A stretch of DNA of 64,000 bases from contig CAAELE010000029.1 in assembly GCA_900756765.1 (NCBI GenBank), forward strand, positions 65,985-129,984, read 5' to 3'. A program made the translations under genes and the position numbers. Under the pieces are notes generated by a model, which searched no databases, was not told the origin of the DNA, and was given only the letters and a program-made list of their open reading frames with translations. The DNA is from an uncultured Collinsella sp. (GTDB lineage: Bacteria > Actinomycetota > Coriobacteriia > Coriobacteriales > Coriobacteriaceae). Shown here piece after piece: positions 51,937 through 59,569 of the stretch. Every line of letters starts with the position of its first letter. The stretch's first letter is position 1.

Positions 51937-53379
51937 ATGTTAAATCAAAAAAACAAGGTGACACGCGCGGACTATGAGCAGTGGCGTGCCGGACAGGATG
52001 AGACGGCGGCTCGCATCGCGTCCGACCCCGATAGGCTTCTGTTCCATGTGGAGCCTGAGCTTGGCTGGCTCAACGACCCCAACGGTTTGGTTCAGATTGG
52101 TGATACGTATCACATCTATCATCAATACGATCCGTTCGATGCTGCGCATGGCGGTCCAGTGCTTTGGAACCATCTGACGACAAAGGATTTTGTGACGTAC
52201 GAGAATCACGGCCCCGTGCTGTTCCCCGATTCCGATTTGGATTCGAGCGGAGCGTATTCTGGTTCTGCCTTTGTACGTGATGGCAAGATTCACTACTTCT
52301 ATACCGGCAACGTCAAGCATTTTGACCGCGATGATTACGACTACGTGTTGACGGGCCGTGAGCAAAACCAGATTCATATGGTTGCCGAGAATCCCGACGA
52401 ATTGGGTGAGAAGCGCATGGCTGTTGGACCAGTCGATTACCCCGACGATATCGGTACGCACGTGCGCGACCCCAAGATCCTTGAGCACGATGGTATCTAC
52501 TACATGGTTCTGGGCGCTCGTACGAAAGACGACCGTGGCTGCGTGCTTGTCTATACCTCGCGCGATCTAGAGGTCTGGGGCTATGCGACGCGCATTGAGC
52601 TGGACGAGAACTTTGGCTTTATGTGGGAGTGCCCCGATCTGTTTGAGCTCGATGGCGAGCTTATTCTCGTTTGCTGTCCGCAGGGTGTGCCTGCCGATGG
52701 TTGGCGTTACCGCAATCCGCATCAGTGCGTGTGGTTCCCTATCGAGGCCGATTGGGAGGCGCCGAGCTTTAAAATCGTCGGGCAGGGCATGCCCCCGATG
52801 GTCGATGCCGGTTTTGATTTCTATGCTCCGCAGTCCTTTGAGGATGCTGCAGGCCGGCGTTTGATGATCGGATGGTCGGGTTGCCCCGACGCGACAGCAG
52901 AAAACCCGACGGTGGCGCGCGGGTGGCAGTGCGCGTTGACGGTGCCGCGAGAGCTGAGCATGCGCGATGGTAAGCTCTGCCAGCAGCCGGCGCACGAGAT
53001 TGAGAGGATGCGCGGCGGCTGCGTTCGTGCTGTAGGCGAAGAGACCGTCGAGGAGCCGGGACGCCTGTTTGATCTTGTGGTTTCCTGTGAGGGCGCCAAG
53101 ATGATCGAGCTCGAAATCCGCAAGGGTGTCTTTGTGCGTTATGCGGAGGGGATGCTTACCCTCGATATGGGTAATGAAGGCTATGGGCGAGACCGGAGGT
53201 CGATTGAGCTCAGCGAGCTTCGCGACCTGCGCGTGCTTTCGGACACTACGATGGTCGAGATTTTTGCCAACGGCGGCGAGGCAGCACTTACGAGCCGTAC
53301 CTATTCGCCGGCGGTTTCGGCGATGGGGTTGCATGCCGAGGGTGCGGCGTCGATGGATTTCTACCGTCTCGCGCATTAA
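51937..53379 (+). CDS. Glycoside hydrolase family 32, sucrose-6-phosphate hydrolase-like
   Basis: 480 residues. The nucleophile motif GWLNDPNGLVQ (Asp near residue 48), the RDPKI motif (VRDPKILEHD) and the acid/base motif MWECPDLFEL are all intact, followed by a C-terminal beta-sandwich. It hydrolyses beta-fructofuranosyl bonds, most probably of a sugar phosphorylated by the upstream PTS. Sucrose-6-phosphate hydrolase (ScrB-like) is the simplest call; a fructan-oligosaccharide phosphate is an alternative. Only a weak ribosome binding site (GACGAGAAAG) is seen. Confidence 0.9.
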   Translation: MLNQKNKVTRADYEQWRAGQDETAARIASDPDRLLFHVEPELGWLNDPNGLVQIGDTYHIYHQYDPFDAAHGGPVLWNHLTTKDFVTYENHGPVLFPDSDLDSSGAYSGSAFVRDGKIHYFYTGNVKHFDRDDYDYVLTGREQNQIHMVAENPDELGEKRMAVGPVDYPDDIGTHVRDPKILEHDGIYYMVLGARTKDDRGCVLVYTSRDLEVWGYATRIELDENFGFMWECPDLFELDGELILVCCPQGVPADGWRYRNPHQCVWFPIEADWEAPSFKIVGQGMPPMVDAGFDFYAPQSFEDAAGRRLMIGWSGCPDATAENPTVARGWQCALTVPRELSMRDGKLCQQPAHEIERMRGGCVRAVGEETVEEPGRLFDLVVSCEGAKMIELEIRKGVFVRYAEGMLTLDMGNEGYGRDRRSIELSELRDLRVLSDTTMVEIFANGGEAALTSRTYSPAVSAMGLHAEGAASMDFYRLAH

Positions 53380-53531
53380 CCGTGCGTGGAACACGATTGG
53401 ACTTGCTGGGCGGAATGTGTCGCAGTTGCCGCAGCGAACTACCGTTTATCGCGTATAGCTACCGTTTGCGGAATAAGTAACACTCCTTAATAAACCGTGT
53501 AAAATCTCAGAGAAGCACGGAGTTTTTCAAG

Positions 53532-53572
53532 GAGACGCTGTCCTTTGCTGTGGGCGAAGGGCAGCGTCTCTC
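53532..53572 (+). terminator. Terminator-like hairpin after the second GH32 gene
   Basis: Stem GAGACGCTGTCC / GGGCAGCGTCTC. TACCGTTTATCGCG and TACCGTTTGCGG nearby (53441-53471) resemble the recurrent CCGTTCACGG site. Confidence 0.55.
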
Positions 53573-53655
53573 TGGCGCTTGTGAGTCGTTGTTCAATGGG
53601 GCGGCGAGCGCGCGCGTGTAATACATAGTCAACGTCGAGATGGGTCGTGATAAGA

Positions 53656-54510
53656 ATGGGGAAGTACGTAATCGTGGTTGAGTCTGGGTCGGATGTGACG
53701 CCAGAGCTCTGCGAACGCTACGGCATCGTGCGCGTGCCCATGCATGTCACGATTGGTGACGAGACCGTCGAGGACGGCTCGATCGATCCACTCGAGATTT
53801 ATTCGCGCTGCAACGAGTTTGGCGTGATGCCCAAGACCAGCGGGTGCGCGCCTGCGGATTTTGCTCACGTGTACGACCGCATTCACGCCGAGCAGCCCGA
53901 CGCGACCATTTTGCATCTTGCATATTCCGAGGCCACGACCTGCTCCCATCAATCATCGAAGATCGCCGCCAAGGGTCGCGATTACGTCTACTCCATGGAC
54001 ACACGCTTTGTCTCGGTAGGCCAGTCGCTCGTTGTTGTCGAGACTGCCAAATACATCGAGGCCCACCCCGATGCCACCGTCGACGATTTTTTCGCCTTCA
54101 CCAATTCGGTCATGGACCGCGTGCTGTTGGGCTTTGTCCCAACCGATCTCGCCTTCCTTAAGGCCGGCGGTCGCTTGTCCAACGTCGCGTTCCTGGGCGC
54201 CCATCTGCTCAAGATTAAGCCCTGCATTGAGGTAACGGGCGGCAAGTTCGTGGCAACCAAGAAGTTCCGCGGCTCTATGCTCAAGTGCGCCCGCGCCTTT
54301 ATTGATCACATGGTTGCCAAGGGCGAGATTGACTACTCGCACATTGGCCTGGCGTATTCGGTAGGTCTTTCCGAGGAGCTGCGCGACGACATGGAAGTCT
54401 ATGCGCACGACCTGGGCTTTAAGGACATTACCTGGACTCAGGTCGGCGGCGTCATCTCGAGCCATTGCGGCCCGACCGCCTTCGGCGCGGTGCTCACGCT
54501 CAAGGCATAA
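53656..54510 (+). CDS. DegV-family fatty-acid-binding protein
   Basis: 284 residues, typical DegV length. It begins MGKYVIVVESGSDVTPEL, a standard DegV N-terminus; KTSGCAPADF and YSMDTRFVSVGQ hold the residues that bind the acyl carboxylate, and FLKAGGRLSNVAFLGAHLL is the family's conserved middle. In Firmicutes such proteins (FakB) present fatty acids to a kinase; a FakA partner is not in the window. The ATG at 53656 is preferred over a GTG at 53647. Confidence 0.9.
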   Translation: MGKYVIVVESGSDVTPELCERYGIVRVPMHVTIGDETVEDGSIDPLEIYSRCNEFGVMPKTSGCAPADFAHVYDRIHAEQPDATILHLAYSEATTCSHQSSKIAAKGRDYVYSMDTRFVSVGQSLVVVETAKYIEAHPDATVDDFFAFTNSVMDRVLLGFVPTDLAFLKAGGRLSNVAFLGAHLLKIKPCIEVTGGKFVATKKFRGSMLKCARAFIDHMVAKGEIDYSHIGLAYSVGLSEELRDDMEVYAHDLGFKDITWTQVGGVISSHCGPTAFGAVLTLKA

Positions 54511-54541
54511 GGCCTGGTGTCTATCGATATCTATTGCCTCG

Positions 54542-54578
54542 GCGGCGGGTGGGTTGTGACAACCTTCCCGCCGCTTTT
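54542..54578 (+). terminator. Terminator after the DegV gene
   Basis: Stem GCGGCGGGTGGGTTG / CAACCTTCCCGCCGC with a short loop and a TTTTG tail. Confidence 0.8.
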
Positions 54579-54696
54579 GTGTGGGGCCAAATAGAACAAC
54601 CCAATTGACCACTAAACCGTTTCACCATCATGCGTATGGGCTAGAATGGCTCTGGCATTTATGTAACTAAAACCAATGAGAGGCAAGGTAGCGGGA

Positions 54697-55515
54697 ATGG
54701 CTGAGATGACGCTCGAGGGTGTGGACGCTCGTCCCGAGGACTCCGCGTTTGCCCTGGGCCGCGTACATTCGATTGAAACGATGGGTACGGTCGACGGACC
54801 CGGCATCCGCTTCGTAGTGTTTGTCCAAGGCTGTCCCATGCGCTGCGCGTATTGTCACAATCCCGATACCTGGTCGGTCAACGGCGGCACGATGGTGACC
54901 GTCGAGCACCTCATGGACGAGTTCCAGAGTAACCACGAGTTCTATCGCAGCGGTGGCATTACGGTGTCCGGTGGCGAGCCGCTTCTGCAGCCCGAGTTTT
55001 TGGCCGACCTGTTCCGCGCAATGCACAGCAACCCCGATGGTCGTGTACATACCTGCCTAGATAGCTGTGGCTACGCCTTCGACCCCCAGCATCCCGAGAA
55101 GTTCGATGCCGTGCTCAACGAGACCGACATGGTACTGCTCGATATTAAGCATGCCGACCCGGTCGAGCATAAAAAGCTGACCGGTTGTGATCCCGCACGA
55201 ATCCTGGCGTTTGGCGATGAGCTTGCACGTCGCAAGATCAAGGTCGTTATCCGTCACGTGGTGGTGCCGGGCATTACCGACACGGTGGAGGAGTGCGAGA
55301 AGCTCGGTCGCCTCATCGCTCCATGGCACAACGTGGTGGGCCTGGAAATGCTGCCGTATCACACCATGGGTGTCGTCAAGTACGAGCAACTGGGCATTCC
55401 CTATAAGCTCGAGGGCGTGCCGCAGATGGATACCGCGCGCATGCCCGAGCTGCGCAACGCCGTCATGACGGGCATGAAAAAGCGCCGCGCCGAACTCAAA
55501 AACGCCATCGGCTAG
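54697..55515 (+). CDS. pflA: Pyruvate formate-lyase activating enzyme (radical SAM)
   Basis: 272 residues. The iron-sulfur motif is QGCPMRCAYCHNPDTW (Cys46, Cys50, Cys53), followed by the SAM-binding TVSGGEPLLQ. A conserved LDIKHADPVEHKKLTG lies in the middle. It abstracts a hydrogen from the glycine of the PFL radical domain, which here is the separate 83-residue protein at 47210. The start at 54697 follows GGTAGCGGGA; an ATG at 54676 lacks a ribosome binding site. It lies about 7 kb from pflB and is separated from it by the fructoside operon. Confidence 0.93.
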   Translation: MAEMTLEGVDARPEDSAFALGRVHSIETMGTVDGPGIRFVVFVQGCPMRCAYCHNPDTWSVNGGTMVTVEHLMDEFQSNHEFYRSGGITVSGGEPLLQPEFLADLFRAMHSNPDGRVHTCLDSCGYAFDPQHPEKFDAVLNETDMVLLDIKHADPVEHKKLTGCDPARILAFGDELARRKIKVVIRHVVVPGITDTVEECEKLGRLIAPWHNVVGLEMLPYHTMGVVKYEQLGIPYKLEGVPQMDTARMPELRNAVMTGMKKRRAELKNAIG

Positions 55516-55538
55516 CGAGCCATTTTCGCCCCCAAGGG

Positions 55539-55568
55539 CACTCATTGGGGACAGACTTAAATGAGTGC
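55539..55568. repeat. REP-like hairpin, GGGGACAG family (copy 7)
   Basis: Stem GCACTCATT / AATGAGTGC encloses GGGGACAGACTT. It directly abuts the gene fragment that follows. Confidence 0.7.
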
Positions 55569-55786
55569 GCGATGGCATTGCTGACGAGCAGGTTTTGGTG
55601 CGCAACAAGGCAGGCTGGATTAGCGAGGATGGTTACTATTCGACATGCGATGCAGGCCTCATCGACATCGATGGCCGTACCTATGTCATGAGCGTCATGA
55701 CATCGATGCCATGGAGTGACCGTTCGAGCGAGGTTACGGCTGCGATTGCAAAGGCTCTGTTTGATACGCGAGCTGCACTGGCTTAG
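55565..55786 (+). pseudogene. C-terminal remnant of a beta-lactamase-like serine hydrolase
   Basis: 73 codons remain. RNKAGWISEDGYYSTCDAGLI and DGRTYVMSVMTS resemble the KTG-box strand and the following strand of class A beta-lactamase or related transpeptidase folds, here with KAG in place of KTG. Nothing upstream continues the protein: the frame meets the REP-like hairpin at 55539-55568. The simplest reading is a deletion or insertion that removed the first two-thirds of the gene. A small functional protein is less likely. Confidence 0.55.
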
Positions 55787-55864
55787 CGTGTTCGTTTGGC
55801 GAGGTCAAACAAAATGCTGGTACCATACCTTGGTTGAGAATTTCGTATAGGTTTGGGGAATGGT

Positions 55865-56605
55865 ATGGCTACCATCGCGATTATCGGTGCGCTCGAAAAA
55901 GAGATCATGCAGATTAAGGAAGAGCTGAGCGACGTTTGCGAGGCACGGGAGGCAGGCTTGACCGTTGTGAGCGGTGAGCTCGACGGCCTGACAGTTGTCG
56001 CCACAACGGCGGGCATGGGCACGGTGAACGCCGCCGCTGCAACACAGCACCTCATTAGCAAGTATGCTCCGCAGGCTGTTGTGTTTTCGGGCATTGCGGG
56101 CGGTTTGAACCCCAAGCTCCATATCGACGACGTGGTCATTGGCAAACGCCTGCGCTATTTGGATACCGATACCGCGCTTATCGCCGAGTCCGCACCGGGG
56201 CTCGAGGAGTTTGGCTCGACGCCTGCGCTGGTCAATATTGCCGCCGATGTGCTTGCTGAGCGTGGGTTTGTTGACGCTTCGACAAATGCAGTCGCTTCGA
56301 ACGAGGGCACCAAGCAGTTCCTGGTCGGCACGATTGCCACGGGTAACCGCTTTGTGACGGGCGCCGCCATGCGCAACGACGCTATCGAGGCGACGCATGC
56401 CGATTGTGTCGGCATGGAGGGCGCGGCAATTGCCCATGTCGCAACCAAAAATGGTGTCGATTGCCTGGTGTTGCGCGCTATCAGCGATAATTGTGACGAG
56501 GCGTACGATGCAATTTGCGAGCGCGAGTTCGATCTGTTTGAGTACGCACGTGTCGCAAGTGACATCACGCTCGATATCGTCCGCCGCATTGCCGCTGCGC
56601 AATAG
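55865..56605 (+). CDS. mtnN: 5'-Methylthioadenosine/S-adenosylhomocysteine nucleosidase
   Basis: 246 residues, PNP/UDP phosphorylase fold. It begins ATIAIIGALEKEI with the catalytic glutamate near residue 12, then VVFSGIAGGLNP, a CVGMEGAAIAHV ribose-binding segment and RAISDNCDE, whose aspartate is the general acid. It releases adenine from methylthioadenosine and S-adenosylhomocysteine. Methylthioadenosine also arises from polyamine synthesis, which fits a polyamine-active organism. The ATG at 55865 is chosen over an in-frame TTG at 55853. Confidence 0.92.
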   Translation: MATIAIIGALEKEIMQIKEELSDVCEAREAGLTVVSGELDGLTVVATTAGMGTVNAAAATQHLISKYAPQAVVFSGIAGGLNPKLHIDDVVIGKRLRYLDTDTALIAESAPGLEEFGSTPALVNIAADVLAERGFVDASTNAVASNEGTKQFLVGTIATGNRFVTGAAMRNDAIEATHADCVGMEGAAIAHVATKNGVDCLVLRAISDNCDEAYDAICEREFDLFEYARVASDITLDIVRRIAAAQ

Positions 56606-56643
56606 CGCGTCTATTTGTAAGAACCTACGACCAAGGAGTGTCC

Positions 56644-57234
56644 ATGGCCGATTCAATTAACTACCAGCTTGCCAAGTTCGTCGCCAGCTACGGCAAGGTT
56701 TCGCAGATTCCCGAGTCCACCTGCCCCGAGGTGAGCTTTGTTGGCCGCTCCAACGTGGGCAAGTCGTCGATTATGAACAAGCTCTTTGGCCGCAAGAACC
56801 TGGTCAAGGTTTCCAGCACGCCGGGCAAGACGAGCAACATCAACTTCTTTGAGGCCGACGACGTGCATTTCGTGGACCTGCCGGGTTACGGTTTCGCCCG
56901 TCGCTCCAAGGCCGAGCGCGACCGTTGGGCCGAGCTCATCGGCGACTTCTTCGACTCCGAGCGCAGCTTTAACTTGGTCGTCTCGCTGGTGGACATTCGT
57001 CACGACCCCAGCAAGCTCGACCACGACATGATCGACTACCTACAGGGCAACGAGTTCAACTTTATCGTTTGCCTCACCAAAGCCGACAAGCTCAGCCGCA
57101 CCCAGCAGGCCCGCCAGGCAGCAGCCATCAAAAAGCAGCTCAACGTTCCGGCCGAGAACGTGATCATCACAAGCTCCCAGACCGGCACCGGCATCGATGA
57201 ACTCAAAAAGCGCATCGCCGAGGTCTGCCTCTAA
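56644..57234 (+). CDS. engB: Ribosome biogenesis GTPase EngB/YsxC
   Basis: 196 residues. GTPase motifs G1 GRSNVGKSS, G2 around STPGKT, G3 DLPGYG, G4 TKADK and G5 SSQTG are all intact and in order. It helps mature the large ribosomal subunit. The ATG at 56644 follows CAAGGAGTGTCC. It lies 38 bases after mtnN on the same strand and may share its transcript. Confidence 0.95.
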   Translation: MADSINYQLAKFVASYGKVSQIPESTCPEVSFVGRSNVGKSSIMNKLFGRKNLVKVSSTPGKTSNINFFEADDVHFVDLPGYGFARRSKAERDRWAELIGDFFDSERSFNLVVSLVDIRHDPSKLDHDMIDYLQGNEFNFIVCLTKADKLSRTQQARQAAAIKKQLNVPAENVIITSSQTGTGIDELKKRIAEVCL

Positions 57235-57316
57235 TCAGGCCTAACCTTTCAAAAGCCCCTATCTGTATCACCTCAGTGATAGTTTTTTAGGAGACCTAGG
57301 TATCCAATACGCGCTT

Positions 57317-57535
57317 ATGAGTGAGCGTGCGTTTTCAGCGATTACATTCTGCGATTGGAGGCAGGCTTTGGGATTTGAGTATTATCCCAAACGCTTTGGG
57401 CGAGAGCAGAACGCTCGACGAAAGTACCTGGATACGGTAAACGGATTTGACTCTGATGGTGTCGACATTAGGGATTTGATGGCAGGGAGGGTTGATTTAA
57501 ATGATCCAAGAGTTAACGGATTGTGGGCCGAGTAG
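57317..57535 (+). CDS. Small protein of a putative two-gene accessory module
   Basis: 72 residues, family not recognised. It is rich in Arg/Asp/Phe (FEYYPKRFGREQNARRKYLD) and ends in NDPRVNGLWAE. Its end overlaps the start of the Xre-domain gene by 35 bases in another frame, as in toxin-antitoxin operons. Base composition is visibly less GC-rich than in the neighbours. The ribosome binding site is poorly placed (AGGAG about 23 bases before the ATG), so the start is uncertain. Confidence 0.5.
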   Translation: MSERAFSAITFCDWRQALGFEYYPKRFGREQNARRKYLDTVNGFDSDGVDIRDLMAGRVDLNDPRVNGLWAE

Positions 57536-58199
57536 GACATACCCCGTCTACTACCTTGAGGATGCAATGAACAACCTCGGCGACTGCTTTGACTATGCCG
57601 TTAACGATTATGGGGCAGAAGGATCGGAAGTTGCTGAACTCTTTTGCCTGAGCGGCGTAGCTCGTGAGTTTGAACGTGGGAACGCATGGGTCGTATCGGG
57701 AAAATCGGGTGTTGAGCTATTCGCGCTTATCGCTGAAAGGTCCGGCTATCAATCAAGGCCGATGCCAAATCGAACCTACCGATTCGAAAAGACACCGGAA
57801 TATTGGACAGGCTGGATATTGGCATACCTTCAGTGGCGCCTAGGAGAGTCTTTCGAAGATTTTCTGCATGTCGTTCCATTCGATGTGCTACGCAGTCTGT
57901 ACTACCCCTGGCACGAAGCCTCGGAGGAACGCGTGGCTCGCCTCGTCTGCGATATGGCGAAAAAAGCGTCCAGGCAAACCAAACTTGCGTTAGCAAGAAA
58001 GAGGCTCAAGAAAACCCAACAAGATCTGGCATACGAATCGGGTGTGTCACTCCGCTCAATCCAAATGTACGAACAGCGCCAGAGAAACATCAATGAAGCT
58101 TCGGTTACAAGCGTAAGAGCCATAGCAAAAGCCCTCCACTGCAACATCGAAGACCTCCTAGAACCAGTCTTCGAATACAAAGAAACCAGCGCCGCCTAA
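57501..58199 (+). CDS. Protein with C-terminal Xre-type helix-turn-helix
   Basis: 232 residues. The C-terminal third has an Xre helix-turn-helix (LKKTQQDLAYESGVSLRSIQMYEQRQRNI split over about residues 167-196) and ends LHCNIEDLLEPVFEYKE. The N-terminal 150 residues match no family I know. AGA/AGG and AAA codons are common, unlike in the flanking engB and thrB genes, which suggests acquisition by transfer. The start has a GGGAGGG site and overlaps the small gene upstream. A toxin-antitoxin or other accessory regulatory role is possible. Confidence 0.65.
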   Translation: MIQELTDCGPSRTYPVYYLEDAMNNLGDCFDYAVNDYGAEGSEVAELFCLSGVAREFERGNAWVVSGKSGVELFALIAERSGYQSRPMPNRTYRFEKTPEYWTGWILAYLQWRLGESFEDFLHVVPFDVLRSLYYPWHEASEERVARLVCDMAKKASRQTKLALARKRLKKTQQDLAYESGVSLRSIQMYEQRQRNINEASVTSVRAIAKALHCNIEDLLEPVFEYKETSAA

Positions 58200-58308
58200 A
58201 CCAAGCACACAGCCGATGCCCGCCTCTAGGAAGTGCTCAGCCTAGCAAGAGCCCCTACCAATAAAAAGCCAAACTATCAGCCCGGCGCCCTTTCAAAGCG
58301 TGGGTCCC

Positions 58309-58491
58309 TGTAGACATCGCCGGCAATGTTGTTGTAGGGCCGCCCAAGGGCATCCCCTTAAAAACATTCCGCAGCACGAGGCCCACTTATCCGCAGCTCC
58401 GAAGGAGCGGGATAAGCGGGCCTCAAGTGCGAGGACGTTTTTAAGGGGATGCCCCTGGGTGGCCCGGACAGACCGATCGGCGATGTCTACA
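58309..58491. repeat. Long intergenic hairpin, family A (copy 3), running into the thrB stop
   Basis: The outer arm TGTAGACATCGCCG (58309-58322) pairs with CGGCGATGTCTACA (58478-58491), which contains the thrB stop codon. The second arm includes GGGCATCCCCTTAAAAAC and its complement. The asymmetric loop boxes are present in the reverse orientation: CGAGGACG at 58430-58437 and TTCCGCAG at about 58367. It fills the 58200-58486 gap. Confidence 0.75.
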
Positions 58492-59368
58492 GGTACTCGA
58501 TTTGAGCGCCCTCGGTGTCGCACGTCAGAATGTGCGTGTCGCATTTGGGGAACTGCTCGCGCAGCTTGACCTGCAGGAACTTTGCCACGATGGTGTCGTC
58601 GGTTACGGCCATGAGGGTCGAGCCCGAACCACTGATCCAGATGGTCTTGGCGCCGCCGTTAAGGCAGGTGTCGCGCACGGCGTTGTAGTCGGGAATAAGA
58701 CGGCGACGATAGGGCTCCTGAATGCGGTCGTCATTAGCGGCGGCAATCAGGTCCAGGTCACCAGTCTCCAATCCGCGCGTCATGCCGGCTATGCGGCCCA
58801 TTTGCCACACGGCGGTGGAGAGCGGAATCTCCTGCGGCACGACTTTGCGCGCCTCGCTCGTGTGCACCTCGTAGGGCGGAATCACAGTAATAAAACGTAG
58901 CTTGTTGCTTACCTCGTAGCGCAGGCACTGGGGCAGCGAGTCGGTCGGCGTAAAGGAGCAGACGGCGCCGCCCAGGATAGCGGGGGCGACGTTATCGGGA
59001 TGGCCCTCGACCTCGGTGGCGATGCGGACGAGCTCGGCGCGGTCGACGGTGTGGCCTGTCAGCGCGGCGGCAGCCATAATGCCAGCGACGACGCAGGTGG
59101 AGCTGGAACCCAGGCCGCGGGCGACGGGCACGTCGGTCTGAATGTCGATAGCGACGGGGAAAGCCGGCTCGCCCCATGCGGCCAGCGCATCGACAAAGCT
59201 CACGTAGACCAGGTTGTTCTCGTTTTGGAATTCCTCGGGGCAGCCCGTGATGGTGAGCTTGTCGGCGCGCTCGAAGGTGAAGTGCGAGTAGAGGCTGACG
59301 GCCATGCCGAGGGTGTCGTAGCCGATGCCTAGGTTGGCGCTGGTTGCTGGGACGGTGATTTTGATCAT
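58487..59368 (-). CDS. thrB: Homoserine kinase
   Basis: 293 residues, GHMP kinase family. It starts MIKITVPATSANLGIGYDTLG, and the ATP loop is PVARGLGSSSTCVVAG at about residues 83-98. It phosphorylates homoserine for threonine synthesis. The ATG at 59368 has an AGGAGG site; the frame extends 24 codons further into a hairpin repeat. The thrC gene lies upstream on the same strand, separated by a 22-base-arm hairpin. Homoserine dehydrogenase is not in the window. Confidence 0.94.
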   Translation of the reverse strand: MIKITVPATSANLGIGYDTLGMAVSLYSHFTFERADKLTITGCPEEFQNENNLVYVSFVDALAAWGEPAFPVAIDIQTDVPVARGLGSSSTCVVAGIMAAAALTGHTVDRAELVRIATEVEGHPDNVAPAILGGAVCSFTPTDSLPQCLRYEVSNKLRFITVIPPYEVHTSEARKVVPQEIPLSTAVWQMGRIAGMTRGLETGDLDLIAAANDDRIQEPYRRRLIPDYNAVRDTCLNGGAKTIWISGSGSTLMAVTDDTIVAKFLQVKLREQFPKCDTHILTCDTEGAQIEYL

Positions 59369-59382
59369 GTGGGTCCTCCTGG

Positions 59383-59494
59383 GCGGGTCTGGCCGTTTAG
59401 TTCGCTGCTCGGGCAGTCCTGGCTCGCTCGGAAAGCACATTAAGTGCTTTCCGGCTCGTGCGGAACTCGCGACGAACTAAACGGCCAGACCCGC
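59383..59494. repeat. Long hairpin between thrC and thrB (family A relative)
   Basis: Perfect 22-base outer arms (GCGGGTCTGGCCGTTTAGTT plus CG, and complement), an inner stem GGAAAGCAC / GTGCTTTCC and an asymmetric internal loop. TGCGGAA occurs in the right loop strand as in family A, but CGTCCTCG is not intact. Confidence 0.7.
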
Positions 59495-59537
59495 TCGCAT
59501 GCTCGTCATCATCCCGAAAGCTAAATAAAAAGAAGGT

Positions 59538-59557
59538 GCGCCGGCTTTCGCCGGCGC
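59538..59557 (-). terminator. Terminator of thrC
   Basis: Stem GCGCCGGC / GCCGGCGC; on the minus strand it is followed by a CTTTTTATTT tail. Confidence 0.75.
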
Positions 59558-59569
59558 TTAATAAGGGAT

